A DNA stretch of 64,000 nucleotides. It comes from Aradus depressus (Eukaryota > Arthropoda > Insecta > Hemiptera > Aradidae). A program made the translations under genes and the position numbers. Numbering within the stretch: position 1 is the stretch's first letter; each line of letters opens with the position of its first letter. The notes under the pieces were generated by a model. The model saw only the letters and a program-made list of their open reading frames with translations, made no database searches and was not told the DNA's origin. The DNA lies in the NCBI GenBank assembly GCA_963662175.1, contig OY759218.1:6688001-6752000 (forward strand), given 5' to 3'. Of this stretch, positions 10,634 through 20,839 are shown piece after piece.

Positions 10634-11154
10634 TGTTGGGTTTGGGTACAGGTTAAATGAGAACTTCGAGTAGAACAAGAGATATATTTATTTGGACAAC
10701 ACCCTTATTACAAAACCGCGTGGTAACGAACACAAAGTCAGTTGTTCAATAATAAGTCCCATACCGCGTGGGAACTACACAAGTCACTCACTTACTGTGC
10801 TTGGTAACAGACGACTCACTTTATACCCGCGTGGTAATAAACAACTCACTTCCGCATGGTAACTAACGACTCACCTTATACCCGCGTGGTAATAAGGACG
10901 AATCCATTCCGCACACCGCGTGCTGGCTCGACCCAGACTCTCAGTCCACCCCGCGTGGTGACCAACTGGTCCCTCTCGTTGTTAAGAGACGACTCACTTT
11001 ATACCCGCGTGGTAACAGCCAACTCAACCAACTCAGTCCACCCCGCGTGGTGCCCAACTGCTTACTCACTCATGTAGTTCAAGAGTCCCGCCGACTCCTA
11101 TCGATTGTCTCGGCGTGTTCCCGAATTCACCCACACTCAACTCGCGACTTAACA
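10634..11154 (-). repeat. 5' LTR of the BEL/Pao element
   Basis: Same length (521 bp) and almost identical to 9405-9925. The differences I see are one base in the leading GGGTTTGGG block and one in ACGACTCACTT versus ACGACACACTT. Confidence 0.85.
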
Positions 11155-11159
11155 TTCAT

Positions 11160-11265
11160 GAAGTACTCAGTCTCCCAGTTTCCTTAATGAACCTGAGAAT
11201 GCTCTCGTGGTCCAATCCTCTAAAATCCTCCTCTGCGATTACATCTTCACCAAAGATGTGGAATC
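11160..11265 (-). pseudogene. Non-LTR retrotransposon Pol C-terminal relic
   Basis: Minus-strand translation gives RTRFHIFGEDVIAEEDFRGL followed by a LLRFIKETGR-like end (here ILRFIKETGRLS). This is the tail found after the RNase H domain in several insect non-LTR retrotransposons, and a decayed parallel lies at 21990-22370. The BEL/Pao element has inserted directly after it. On the other side of the insertion, 9361-9404 continues into an ATT-type tail. Confidence 0.55.
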
Positions 11266-11269
11266 TCGT

Positions 11270-11600
11270 TCGCTATAAGAAGTATAAGGGAAGTTATGTA
11301 ATCGGTCAAAAATTTAATGTGCAGTTTTCAACGGAATTTCATGTTTCCCGACCCCTGAATCCCAAATATGAAAACAAATGTCTGTCTTTGAGTCTGTGAA
11401 CACGATAACTCCAGATAAAATGAATGTATCGACAATAAATTTTATATGTGAATTCATACCCATCTAAAGGTGACAACTATTGTTTTTCAGCCAAATCACC
11501 AAAAGGGGAGGGGGTGATTAGGGGGGAGGCTTAACATAAAAGCTCTAATAACTACCGATGTAATGAATTTATCGACACAATATTATACAGTATAATAGTA
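11270..11600 (-). repeat. Dispersed repeat family R, minus-strand copy
   Basis: Starts with the terminal block AAGGGAAGTTATGTAATCGG and proceeds through GTTTTCAACGGAATTTCA and AATGAATGTATCGAC monomers in reverse. It is truncated at ~11600. Confidence 0.65.
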
Positions 11601-11616
11601 TAGTATTCAGTATTTA

Positions 11617-11790
11617 GGCCGAGGCCCTTAGGTTTTTTAGCTGGGAGGTGAAAAAAACGTACCGTGAGCACTCCGTCCTTCGGATGGACGTTAAACGATC
11701 GTCCTAAGCATGTGCCATGTCAGATACTCGTTAAAGATCCTTACCCTAGGTAACTTACCTGGGTAGGCCCACTGTTGCGACGGGCTCATG
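11617..11790 (+). mobile_element. SINE fragment (body)
   Basis: Begins GGCCGAGGCCCTTAGG, continues with TCCGTCCTTCGGATGGACGT and CAGATACTCGTTAAAGATCC, and ends around CGGGCTCATGTGCAC. The tRNA head and 3' tail are missing. Confidence 0.75.
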
Positions 11791-11814
11791 TGCACAATAT
11801 TGGTTTTGTCAAAA

Positions 11815-12140
11815 AGCATCGATGTAATTAACATTTCTTCAATATTGCTTTAACAATATTATTACTTTATTATACCTAAAGTATTAAGAAAGTACTGTAA
11901 TTGTGCGAAAATTCGAAATCGCGTTTTGAAAGGATTCTCACGCGATGAGTCTGTCTGTATATGTGTGTGTATGAGAATGGAAATGGTTGTAGCTATGTAT
12001 TTAAATTATGTCACATGTACTACTTAGGCTTATATTTTACAAGATATGTAATTATTATCCTTAACCACCTCTTATATTTATGACATAATTAAAAAAAAAA
12101 AAATCAAATAGAACTTGTAGAGAAAACTGTAAAGTACATT
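11815..12140 (-). repeat. Dispersed repeat family S, partial
   Basis: Shares blocks with 15838-16445 and 28203-28840, such as AAAGTACTGTAATTGTGCGA, GTTTTGAAAGGATTCTC, ATTTTACAAGATAT and the CACCTCTTATATTTATGAC block. No coding potential. Confidence 0.5.
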
Positions 12141-12718
12141 TTATATCTATGGTCAAAGGGAATAAGTTGTTAAGTCGAAAAATGGCCAAAATGAGTCAAG
12201 TGTACTGCGATAATCTCCCAAGCCATCTGCGCACTGCGAAGGAGTTGGGAGCTCAGGCCTCTAATACTTTCGGAATTATAAAGATGTGGGTTTCTAGGTA
12301 TCTCGTAAAATCACTAAGGCAGACTATTCCAAATGAAGAAGGTGTTTTCGGTTAAATCAACTTGCTCAACTTTAGAAAGGCATCATTCACGAGTAATTCA
12401 TGTCAGTGTGTATAAAAATTAGATAAGTGTGGTCAATAATTAGATACGTGATGGGGAATGATTGGGTAACTAAGGGAAAATCCAAGAAAGGATTAACAAT
12501 ATTCATTTTCATTCACTCCTATAGATTTAAAAGGTATATGATTAATAATGATGCAAGCATAATTTATTTATTCCAAAAAATGGATTTACATGATTAATGC
12601 AAAAGTAAAAAAGTGCTGTCCTAAAAAGTTACGAATTTAGACTTACCAATTTATTCCCTATGATCACAGAAATGAAATACGATTTTTCCCCCCCATAAAC
12701 TGTACATAACCCCCCTTC

Positions 12719-12900
12719 CCTTCTGTTCTCTCGCTTTCCTCATTATCACTGTCTTCGTTCTACAAAACGTTTTCATTGTACACAGGAATGTCCATAAGAA
12801 CGGTAAATATCCACGGATAATAGAGGTCCGTTAAGGCGTTCGTTGCCCACTCTCCCGAAAGACTCAACCGGAGATATCTGCATTCCGTTGATGGAATGTT
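12719..12900 (+). repeat. Dispersed repeat family T, copy 1
   Basis: Blocks such as CTCGCTTTCCTCATTATC, CTACAAAACGTTTTC and TAAGGCGTT recur at 18165-18400, where the block CTTTCCTCATTATCTCAGTC appears twice. Function unknown; non-coding. Confidence 0.45.
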
Positions 12901-13204
12901 GCTCTGTATGCAAATGGCAATAAGTAGACAATGCCTGATGAAAGATCATGAAACAAACTAGTGAGTATACCCCCTTTAAATTCATTCTCCTTGATATAAT
13001 AACAGGGAAAAATATCAATTATGAAAGGGGTTGCGGTCGGGAAGTATGCGATGGTTGCATGATTTATTGCTTGGCACTCTTTTGTCCCTCTAGGACTAAT
13101 TGGCACACTTACTATTGGCCTGAAAATCCCGGAGATCCATGCGGAAAATAAATTGAACCCTTTTGAATGCTCAAACAAACAAGCGCCCTTTATGTTTTAC
13201 AGTC

Positions 13205-13905
13205 AGATTTTATCGTTTCTCCTCTCTCCTCTCTCATCGCTCTCCGCTTCATCTGAGCTATATTTTATCGTTTCTCCTCTCTCCTCTCTCATCGCTCTCC
13301 GCTTCATCTGAGCTATATTTTATCGTTTCTCCTCTCTCCTCTCTCATCGCTCTCCGCTTCATCTGAGCTATATTTTATCGTTTCTTCTCTCTCCTCTCTC
13401 ATCGCTCTCCGCTTCATCTGAGCTATATTTTATCGTTTCTCCTCTCTCCTCTCTCATCGCTCTCCGCTTCATCTGAGCTATATTTTATCGTTTCTCCTCT
13501 CTCCTCTCTCTCCGCTTCATCTGAGCTATATTTTATCGTTTCTCCTCTCTCCTCTCTCATCGCTCTCCGCTTCATCTGAGCTATATTTTATCGTTTCTCC
13601 TCTCTCCTCTCTCTCCGCTTCATCTGAGCTATATTTTATCGTTTCTCCTCTCTCCTCTCTCATCGCTCTCCGCTTCATCTGAGCTATATTTTATCGTTTC
13701 TCCTCTCTCCTCTCTCATCGCTCTCCGCTTCATCTGAGCTATATTTTATCGTTTCTCCTCCCTCCTCTCTCATCGCTCTCCTCTTCATCTGAGCTATATT
13801 TTATCGTTTCTCCTCTCTCATCGCTCTCCACTTCATCTGAGCTATATTTTATCCTTCCTTCTCTCTCATCGCTCTCCGCTTCATCTGTGCTATATTTCTA
13901 CGATC
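13205..13905. repeat. 55-bp tandem minisatellite, about 13 units
   Basis: The phrase TATTTTATCGTTTCTCC recurs every 55 bp from 13211 to about 13850, with four shortened units of ~48 bp missing ATCGCTC or a similar step. One strand is almost all pyrimidine over ~30 bp of each unit (CTCCTCTCTCCTCTCTC). Short open frames here are read-throughs of the repeat. It is an array of near-identical units with no unique spacers, so it is not a CRISPR. Confidence 0.9.
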
Positions 13906-14162
13906 CTTTTGATGGTATGTATCTTTCCCGACATGACTAAAATCACCATGGAACAACATAAAATATATTTTTGTATAATATTGTGATGTACAAATTATAC
14001 ACACATTAACATGGCAAAACTGTTATGATTTATTTTTTTAAAGAAGAGAGTCGAAAATTAGAAATTTTAGAAGAACAAATATTCAAGAAAATATCAACAT
14101 TGTATCCAAACCAACATAACGACAAAATAAATGTTTAATTTAAAAAAATATACGTGAGAGGG

Positions 14163-14258
14163 GGCAGGTAGCTCAGTGGTCTGCGTGCTTGCTTACTGAG
14201 CTCAAGATCGCGGCCGAGGCACTTAATTCATTTTATCTGGGAGGTAAAATAAACTGTA
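14163..14258 (+). mobile_element. SINE head fragment
   Basis: GCAGGTAGCTCAGTGG and GCTTGCTTACTGAGCTCAAG match the tRNA-like head. The B box has been deleted: GATCGCGG runs straight into CCGAGG. The copy ends in ATTTTATCTGGGAGG. Confidence 0.7.
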
Positions 14259-14269
14259 TATAAGCCAAT

Positions 14270-14790
14270 GAACCGTTTCGGCTAAAACTCCATATTTGAC
14301 TTACATAGAGGCTTTTGAATACTCATACTAAAATTTGTGTCGATACATTCATTACATCGGCAGTTATTAGGTTTTTTAGTTGAACCCCCCTCTTCCTCTA
14401 TCCGTTGAACATTAGAAAATTAATAGGTTCCTTCCTTGTGGTATTTTGATTTTAAATATAAAATTTCATGTCGATACATTCATTACATCGGTAGTTATTA
14501 GGTTTTTTAGTTGAACCCCCCTCTTCCTCTATCCGTTGAAAATTAGAAAATTAATAGGTTCCTTCCTTGTGGTATTTTGATTTTAAATATAAAATTTCAT
14601 GTCGATACATTCATTACATCGGTAGTTATTAGGTTTTTTAGTTGAACCCCCCTCTTCCTCTATTCGTTGAAAATTATAAAATTAATAGGTCTTTATAGTA
14701 GCTTGAACTGTATGCAGCTTTGAAATTGCATGTCAATACATTAATTACAACGGTAGTTATTAGATTTTATTTTGTTAAGCCTTCCCCGAA
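14270..14790 (+). repeat. Dispersed repeat family R, with a clear internal tandem array
   Basis: A ~126-bp monomer, from TGTCGATACATTCATTACAT through TTGTGGTATTTTGATTTTAA, is present three times almost unchanged between 14340 and 14690. This is the clearest view of the monomer underlying family R. Confidence 0.75.
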
Positions 14791-14885
14791 TTTTCCTAAG
14801 GTACAGGGTGTCACAGGCCTTAGGTAGCCTCAGGATTCTATAAATATGAAATCCTAGCAAACTTATATCATTTTTGAAATTTGTG

Positions 14886-14960
14886 CTGACGATGGCGTAA
14901 GTCGAAACAGATTCATTTTATGAAATATATTTTTGTGGAATTAGACAATATAAATGTTAA
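14886..14960 (+). ncRNA. Hammerhead-ribozyme-like motif, family A
   Basis: CTGACGA (14886-14892), the stem II region TGGCGTAAGTC, then GAAA (14904-14907). The tail GTGGAATTAGACAATATAAA matches the minus-strand copy at the left end of the window. Stem II and stem III (ACAG instead of ACCGGT) are degraded. Confidence 0.45.
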
Positions 14961-15497
14961 AAAAAGTTCTCCAAAAATGTATTCGGACCTAACTATGTAT
15001 GAATATGGTAATCTGTAGACAGCTTGCAGTTAATATTCACAGTGGTTGGGCTAGATTAAACCCCCACAATGAGTTGAGCAAATTTACAAAATAATAAATT
15101 TAAAAAAAATACATAATAAAATGATAATCCACAATAAAAAAAAATAAAATAAAAAATAATTACGTTTTCAGCTTTCATTGTCTTATAGAAGATAGAAGAT
15201 AGAACCCACCAGCACTTGGATACAGATGATGAAGCCAGAGTAGAAAAATAAAAGTACATTCGACTTACTGCCAACTTATCAGCGCAAAAATAGTGTGTTG
15301 AAGTCCTACAAAACAAGAAACAAATATAAAAAAGGAATAGAAAACAAAAATTAATAAAAATAAAATAAAAAGTTAAGATGAAATAAAAAAATAAACTGAA
15401 AAAAAAAAATATAATGGAGAAAATAAGAAAACAAAAAGTTGCAACCATATTTATTTAATTTATCTTCAATTGAACAAAATAATTAAAATATATGAGG
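14961..15497. other. AT-rich intergenic sequence
   Basis: No supported gene. The 130-residue minus-strand open frame (15056-15448) is Phe/Tyr/Leu/Ile-rich and arises from A-rich sequence on the plus strand. Confidence 0.5.
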
Positions 15498-15722
15498 TGT
15501 GGCCACCACAGGACCTTCTTATACCAACCATGCTTACAGATCACTATCTCTTCCCCTTCTCAAAATTATTTCCTACTGGCATTACTGGGTATAAGAATGT
15601 ACTCTCAAGATAACGCTGTACAATGAGACAAAACAAAATGATTTTGAGAAGGGGGGGAGAGGGAGTGATCTGTAAGCGTTGTTGGTGTAAGAAAATCCTG
15701 TTATGACCACGTCACATGTATT
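15498..15722. mobile_element. MITE family M, long terminal inverted repeats
   Basis: Left arm CACAGGACCTTCTTATACC, CTTACAGATCACTATCTC and CCTTCTCAAAAT is mirrored by the right arm (ATTTTGAGAAGG, GAGTGATCTGTAAGCG, TAAGAAAATCCTG). The arms are ~75 bp with a short centre containing ACTGGCATTACTGGGTATAAG. A second copy lies at 55985-56255 and a split one at 16535-17035. Non-coding. Confidence 0.75.
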
Positions 15723-15837
15723 TTTCTTAATAATTATAATTTTTCAAAAAAACTATCAATACATAAACCATATTTTAAAGTTGGTTGCTATGAGTTACGA
15801 TTTAAAAATTACTTATGTTAGATATATTCCTTAGAGA

Positions 15838-16445
15838 CATTTAGTTAACGGGGCGCTATAACTTTTGTCGTATTGATTCTATTACAAATCTAAGGACTTT
15901 TTAGCAATTGGAAATTTTATAAGGAACACTTTTGGTAAGAAACAATTTTTCGATAGGACTAACCGTTTTCGGGTAAATTTAGGAAACGTCTAAAAATATA
16001 TGTTTCAAAACTACATTTCTAGATGGTTTTCGGCATCTGTATCTCGAACTGTAAAAAATCATATTCTATATAAATTATGTATTTCAGTATTATAACTATT
16101 AGTCGAAAAGATTTTTGATGAGGTCATAAACATAAGCTGTATCTTGTAAAATGTAGTTAGGTCCCGGAGGAAAGTGGTCTCAATTTTCGTTCGATTTCGG
16201 CCAAAATCCAACGAGACCTAAGGTAGAACATGTGACCTCTTAATTCTAAATTTCAAGTTCATAGCTTAGCGGTAGAGAGCTCACAACTTTCCAATAACAC
16301 ACACACACGCACATAGACAGACATCATTGCGAAAATGGTCAAAACGTATTCAGGGGACCTTGAAACGTGAAAATCAGTTGAAATCTCGTTCTCGGATTTT
16401 CGCACGATTACAATACTTCCTTATAATTAGGTATGAAAAAGTAAA
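15838..16445 (+). repeat. Dispersed repeat family S, near full length
   Basis: Contains the ordered blocks TTTTTCGATAGGACTAACCG, AAAACTACATTTCTAGATGG, TTTGATGAGGTCATAAAC, TTGTAAAATGTAGTTAGGTC, GATTTCGGCCAAAATCCAAC and CGCACGATTACAATACTTCC. The same blocks, reversed, form 28203-28840. No reading frame of note. Confidence 0.6.
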
Positions 16446-16534
16446 AATGTTGTCGGTGAATCACCAGCGCAAATTAATGAAATCTGAAACCAATTAACAG
16501 ATTTGGTTGAAATTCAAAATCAAATCGCTGGCGC

Positions 16535-17035
16535 TACTGGGTATAAGAAAGTCACTCTCAGAATTACCCTGTAAAATGAAACAAAAAAACACACATTACT
16601 TTCATATACCCAGTAATGCCAATAGTTAGTTATTATGACTCATGCCCGGGCATTAACTAGTCATATCGCCTACCAGCAGAGCGCTCTTTCGTCCCTCAGG
16701 TGGACATGAGTCCGACTCTACTGTGGGAGTCCTATATTTTGCCTACCCTACATGTTTATTCAACTAGGGTAGAGGTCTAGAGGTCGTTGAGTACCTAACA
16801 TCTCTGTTGGCTTGGGACTATCCCTTAAAGTTTGCTTAAGTCATTTTTACATCCCAGATAAAATAAATAAAAGCCTCGGTCGGGTGAGCTCAGTAAACAA
16901 GTACGGATACCACTGAGCAACCGGCACCCTCTCAGCATGGAATTAATCTGAAAGAGGGGATGGGGAGGAGGAGTGATCTACAGAAACATGGTTGGTATAA
17001 GAAAGTCCAATTATGGATACATCACATATATTTTT
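16535..17035. mobile_element. MITE family M copy interrupted by a SINE
   Basis: The left part has TACTGGGTATAAGAAAGTCA and ATACCCAGTAATGCCAATAG. The SINE occupies 16624-16930. The right part resumes with GATGGGGAGGAGGAGTGATC and GGTTGGTATAAGAAAGTCC and ends near GATACATCACATATA. Confidence 0.6.
16624..16930 (-). mobile_element. SINE, minus orientation, near full length
   Basis: Reads TTATTATGACTCATGCCCGG at its plus-strand start, then CGCCTACCAGCAGAGCGCTC, TGAGTACCTAACATC and ACCACTGAGCAACCGGCACC at the head end. The B box region is damaged (CGGTCGGG to GTGAGCTC), so it is likely unable to drive Pol III transcription. Confidence 0.8.
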
Positions 17036-17283
17036 TTTCTTCCTTAAAATCTGTTTTTTTCAATGTGCAACGAAAAAAACTGATATTTCAGGGGAATCGT
17101 ATGTCAGTTGGGAAGAAATAACCCAGTGGTGACACTCCCTCATCTTTAAACTCCAACTAAGTTTTTGCTATGCTTTAGACAGGCCCCCTTCTAAATGACC
17201 AACTGTCGCCAAGGCTTGATGTCCACTCCACTTTGGTAATATCGCATATGAGTGGCGTGCACGTAACTAGAATTTTAATTAAA

Positions 17284-17306
17284 GGGGGGGGGGGGGGGGG
17301 GGGGGG
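17284..17306 (+). repeat. G23 homopolymer
   Basis: An uninterrupted run of 23 G after AAA. A mirror-type C run (C20 then T then C7) lies at 28167-28194. Confidence 0.9.
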
Positions 17307-17439
17307 AGTATTATTTAAGACTGAACGTCGAACTGATTCGTCGTCTGATTGACCCCGAGAGGTATCTAAGTGGCTTCTTCATTCCACTTCTCACACCATC
17401 TAATATAAATGAAATGGGATATATCGTAAACTACTAAAG

Positions 17440-17850
17440 AGGGGGGAGAAAAACTGATTCTGCTGAAAATTATTAAGTATCGTTCTTATAGGGCTTTAAA
17501 TTTACAAATGAAATGTCGTGTCAATCAATACATTCATTATAACGGCAGTTATAGAGTTCATGTGTTAAGCCTCCTCTCTAATCCAAATGAATTTATAGAC
17601 ACAAAATTTAGTTTGAAGATTTAGGAGTTGTAAGTCAACTATTGAACTGGTTTTGAACGAGGAGCTAAATAAAACTAAATTGATTAATTCGTTCTGGGGA
17701 AGTATATTGCCGGTGATTCATCGGCGACTTTTTTTTTATTTATTTTTGGAATATAAGGTGTCGGAAAACATAAAATCCCGGTGAAAAGTCAGCATTTAAT
17801 ATCTGACCGATTACAGAATTTCCCCTTACAATATCTCTGTACGGAAATTA
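17440..17850. repeat. Family R, two abutting pieces in opposite sense
   Basis: A plus-sense fragment runs through ACGGCAGTTATAGAGTT, then a minus-sense start block (GATTAATTCGTTCTGGGGAA, then CCGGTGATTCATCGGCG), then a plus-sense end block (GGTGTCGGAAAAC, GACCGATTACAGAATTTCCC). The same minus-start/plus-end junction recurs at 55320-55690 and 56700-56870. Confidence 0.6.
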
Positions 17851-18164
17851 AGAGAATTGAGCAAAACCTGATATGGATATACATCTAATCTTATTTGCGG
17901 AAAACCCACCCTTCAGGGATAATCCTGAGGAATGTAAGGAGGCAGTTGAACTTGTTAATCCGTTCCTTTAACGAGATTAACGTCCAGTCGAGATTTAGGG
18001 AGAGCATTGTTGGAACCCTCAGACACAGACAAAATGAAACCAAGCCTCTCCTGGCAATATTTTAAACAGTGTAATCTGTCCGTTGTAAAGCTAAAAGGGG
18101 GGGCGGAGACCCGTAGTAAAGACCCCGACCCAAACCCATAAACAGGAGATATCCGCACTTCCCT

Positions 18165-18400
18165 CTTCTCTTGCTTTCCTCATTATCTCAGTCTTCTTTC
18201 TACAAAATGTTTTCTTTTTTATATAAGATTGTGTTCATCTTGGGTCCTGGCCATAAGGATGTTACAGGTCCATGGATGGTAAAGACCCGTAAGGCGTTAG
18301 TCGTCCAGACTCCGTAAAAACCCGAAATCCATAAACCTGAGTTATCCGCACTTCTTTTTTATCTTCTGATCTCTTGCTTTCCTCATTATCTCAGTCTTCC
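18165..18400 (+). repeat. Dispersed repeat family T, duplicated copy
   Basis: The block CTTGCTTTCCTCATTATCTC followed by AGTCTTC occurs at ~18170 and again at ~18374, 204 bp apart. Intervening blocks (CATAAGGATGTTACAGGTCC, GTAAGGCGTTAGTCGTCC) match 12770-12850. Confidence 0.5.
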
Positions 18401-18564
18401 TGTCCTATGTATTATATATATATATATATTTGGGGAGGAGAATATCATATAGAAACAGAGAAACTATTTAGATATTTTATTAAAAGGCTATTCAGGCTGC
18501 CTAGTTATTCGCGAACTTTTTTTATACAAACTGAAACAGGGCTAGACCCGTTATATATATATAG

Positions 18565-18954
18565 TATATCGTCGCTTAAGCAGCAACACCGCATATCTCA
18601 ATTTTGAGAGGTTTACAGGAAAGAGGAAAAACTAATTTTAAATGATTATTGTAGTAATTTTACTTTATCAACGAGTGATTCAATGTTTATTTGGTCAAAT
18701 ATTTATTATTTGTTTAAACCAAAAGTAATTTAATTAAAAAGACTGGTATTTATGGTGTTGAGTTATGCGCTGTTTACATGTAGAATTGAGATGTGTGGTG
18801 TTGTCTTTTTTACATTTTTCACGCTCCTAGTGGCCGGTAGAGTGAAACTAGTAATCTGAGCTTGTTTCCCGCGAAAATACGAATCCAACGATATGCATAA
18901 CTCAATTTGGGCAAAAATTGAGTTATGCGGTGTTGCTGCTTAAGCGACGATATA
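18565..18954. mobile_element. ~390-bp MITE with long TIRs
   Basis: The left end reads TATATCGTCGCTTAAGCAGC, then AACACCGCATA(T)CTCAATTTT. The right end is its reverse complement (TTGAGTTATGCGGTGTTGCT, then GCTTAAGCGACGATATA). TIRs are ~45 bp. Subterminal echoes (GTGTTGAGTTATGCGC at ~18756, ATGCATAACTCAATTTGG at ~18892) repeat part of the TIR. Superfamily not assigned. Confidence 0.8.
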
Positions 18955-19264
18955 TTATACTGACAACCTAATTATTTAAATAAATAAACTGCATCATAAT
19001 TACATACTCAAAGTGATAAACATGGCAAATCCAAGACTTCCCAAGGCCCTAGCTAAAGAGGTTATTAAAAGGAATGTGCTCTGGTTCCGACGGATAAATA
19101 ACTATATCTCGGACTACAATTTGGGAGATAATCTGTCTGATAATAACATCGAGATACGGAACATATCTTCATAAAAGGTCACATTATTGTATATATGTTT
19201 TGTATGTAATATTCTATTATGTTAATTGAATAATGACTTTACTACTACTATATAAATATATATA

Positions 19265-19324
19265 CTTGTACAGGCCCTGAAGAAGGCACACTCAGTGCCG
19301 AAAGCTTGGCACAAATTCTACAAG
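19265..19324 (+). ncRNA. Hammerhead ribozyme, well-formed type I candidate
   Basis: CTGAAGA (19277-19283), a perfect 5-bp stem II of GGCAC (19285-19289) with GTGCC (19295-19299) and loop ACTCA, GAAA (19300-19303), then AGCT as self-complementary stem III and T19307 as the predicted cleavage base. Stem I closes: GCC before the core (19274-19276) pairs with GGC after it (19308-19310), and across an internal loop CTTGTA (19265-19270) pairs with TACAAG (19319-19324). This is a complete fold, with the internal loop in stem I that natural type I hammerheads use for tertiary contact. Confidence 0.72.
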
Positions 19325-19788
19325 TTAGTTTTTATAGACCAAAAGCCTCATCTCTCCTCCTTTCTATCACACCATTTGTCAATCCTTCCCTCATTGATTA
19401 TATCTATCAACTCACATTTATAATGTTTGGAAGATAAAGTTTTCAACTATTGTCTGAGCTTCATCTTTACTAATGGTCCCGTCGCACTCCGCACCTCCTG
19501 ATATCTAAATGTTCGTTTTATGCCTATTCTCAATTAGCTCATATGAATTTGTTTGTGCAGGACACATCCATATCTAATCTATCCATTTTGCCATTGAGTC
19601 TAGTGAAATTCTGCAGTTTAAATGCGCCCCAGTCCTAGAATACATGTGATGCTCTGCACAATTCTCAAACACTTTGACCAAATAGTCCTTTTATGGGCGG
19701 TCGTAAGTAGCCACCGCACCTTCTCCACTAAAAGCACTTTTCGCTAACGATCATACTTCCACTTTATATTGTCTAACTCTCCGGATTT

Positions 19789-19960
19789 CTTCCGACATTT
19801 TTTTCTAGTGGTTACTTTTCTCTGTTTTGGGCAATATTTTGGGACACTTCCACGTCCCTTCTTCTGGTAAGTATGAACCAATCGTTCACAGTGACGTGGA
19901 AGTGTCCCGAAATATTGCCAAAAACAGAAAAAAGTAACCACTAGAAAAAAATGTCGGAAG
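19789..19960. repeat. 68-bp inverted repeat containing a decayed hammerhead (family F)
   Basis: Arms 19789-19856 and 19893-19960 are reverse complements with only a few mismatches, around a 36-bp centre. The left unit (minus) has CAGAAGA, a 5-bp stem II (GGGAC with GTCCC), AAAA in place of GAAA and the palindrome ATAT. The right unit keeps GTCCCGAAATATTGCC but lost its CTGANGA strand. Confidence 0.65.
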
Positions 19961-20040
19961 AAATCAACATAGACATACTGATTCTATCCCAGAGAAGTTT
20001 AAGAAACACATTGTCTAATTCCACTTTATGTACACAATAT

Positions 20041-20106
20041 ACAGTACAACCCCTCTTAACCGGTCTGGTAACCCGTTTGGCCGGTTAATCCGAGGTTCCC
20101 TTGAAA
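20041..20106 (+). repeat. Pogo/Tigger-like transposon end fragment
   Basis: CAGTACAACCCCTCTTAACC, GGTCTGGTAACCCG and TTTGGCCGGTTAATCCGAGG resemble the CAGT-initiated, CCGGATAA-bearing termini of pogo/Tigger DNA transposons and sit after a TA. The opposite end was not found in the window. Confidence 0.45.
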
Positions 20107-20650
20107 AATCGATTTTTGTTCAAAAAGAACCTACATATGTACATATTTCTATTTTAAGACGTTATTGCAACTCATTTTATTGTACATTATATACATACAG
20201 ACATAAACGAACACGAAAACATTAAACATTACGAACTTACATAAACTTGGAAAACTTAATGTACATTGTTCATATGTATATATCATTGTTTGAAAAAATC
20301 AGTTATTTTTTTATGTTTTTTACCTTTCGAAGATTTTTTGAAAGCCAAGTCTCTCACATAACACGTTTCCGTTTTCCTAACTCACTCATTTTTATTTAAC
20401 AGATCATAACCGGACAAAGGCAACAACAAAACTGAAAGAAAAAGGTAACTCTTCCTCCTCTCCCTTTCCTAATTTTCAAGACATTTACTCCCACGAAATT
20501 CGGTGAAAAGCTCCGAAAAAGCAAGAGGCGAAGAAAAAAGAAACACAGGAGCCCGCTATGTTAATTGATTCATAGAAAAATAGACTCGGAAGCAAGAGGG
20601 GAATCAAATTCGCGAACTCCCTCCCCCTACCGCGTTCTGCCCGCCACACC

Positions 20651-20830
20651 GATGTCAGGAACTCGTTAAAGACCCCTGCCCTAGGTGAATAAAAATTTAG
20701 GGTAGACAAAATTTAGAACTCCCACAGTAGAGTCAGGATCATGTCCACCAGAGTGACGAAAGAGCGCTCTGGTAGTAGGCGATATGACCTTGTAGTCAAA
20801 GCCCGGGCATGAGTCATAATAACTAACTAA
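20651..20830 (+). mobile_element. SINE 3' portion
   Basis: GATGTCAGGAACTCGTTAAA through GTAGTAGGCGATATGACC and AAAGCCCGGGCATGAGTCAT, ending in a short TAACTAACTAACG tail. The tRNA head is absent (5'-truncated or replaced). Confidence 0.8.
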
Positions 20831-20839
20831 CGAACATAT

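Larger units (their letters stand above)
9405..11154 (-). mobile_element. Internally deleted BEL/Pao LTR retrotransposon
   Basis: Two 521-bp direct repeats (9405-9925 and 10634-11154) start TG and end CA and are flanked by the 5-bp target duplication TTCAT (9400-9404, 11155-11159). Only ~0.7 kb lies between them. Read on the minus strand there is a TGGTCCTCCGGG primer-binding-like site after the right LTR and a G-rich polypurine tract (GGGGGGCGGGA) before the left LTR. The remaining coding sequence is a start-proximal stub and the extreme C-terminus of a BEL/Pao Pol. It cannot move without helper proteins. The LTRs differ at about two positions, so insertion was recent. Confidence 0.9.

Noticed and set aside
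9627..11077. Two identical 73-residue plus-strand frames
   Set aside because: They are the same piece of the two BEL/Pao LTRs and follow the iterated CCGCGTGG motif.
12149..12355. 68-residue plus-strand frame
   Set aside because: No recognisable domain, no splice support, and it begins next to a family S repeat.
13205..13905. CRISPR-like array
   Set aside because: Units are contiguous with no unique spacers, and the genome is eukaryotic.
15056..15448. 130-residue Phe/Leu/Ile-rich minus-strand frame that looks like a membrane protein
   Set aside because: It arises from A-rich simple sequence; similar frames appear wherever the plus strand is A/T-rich (3809-4084, 5114-5362).
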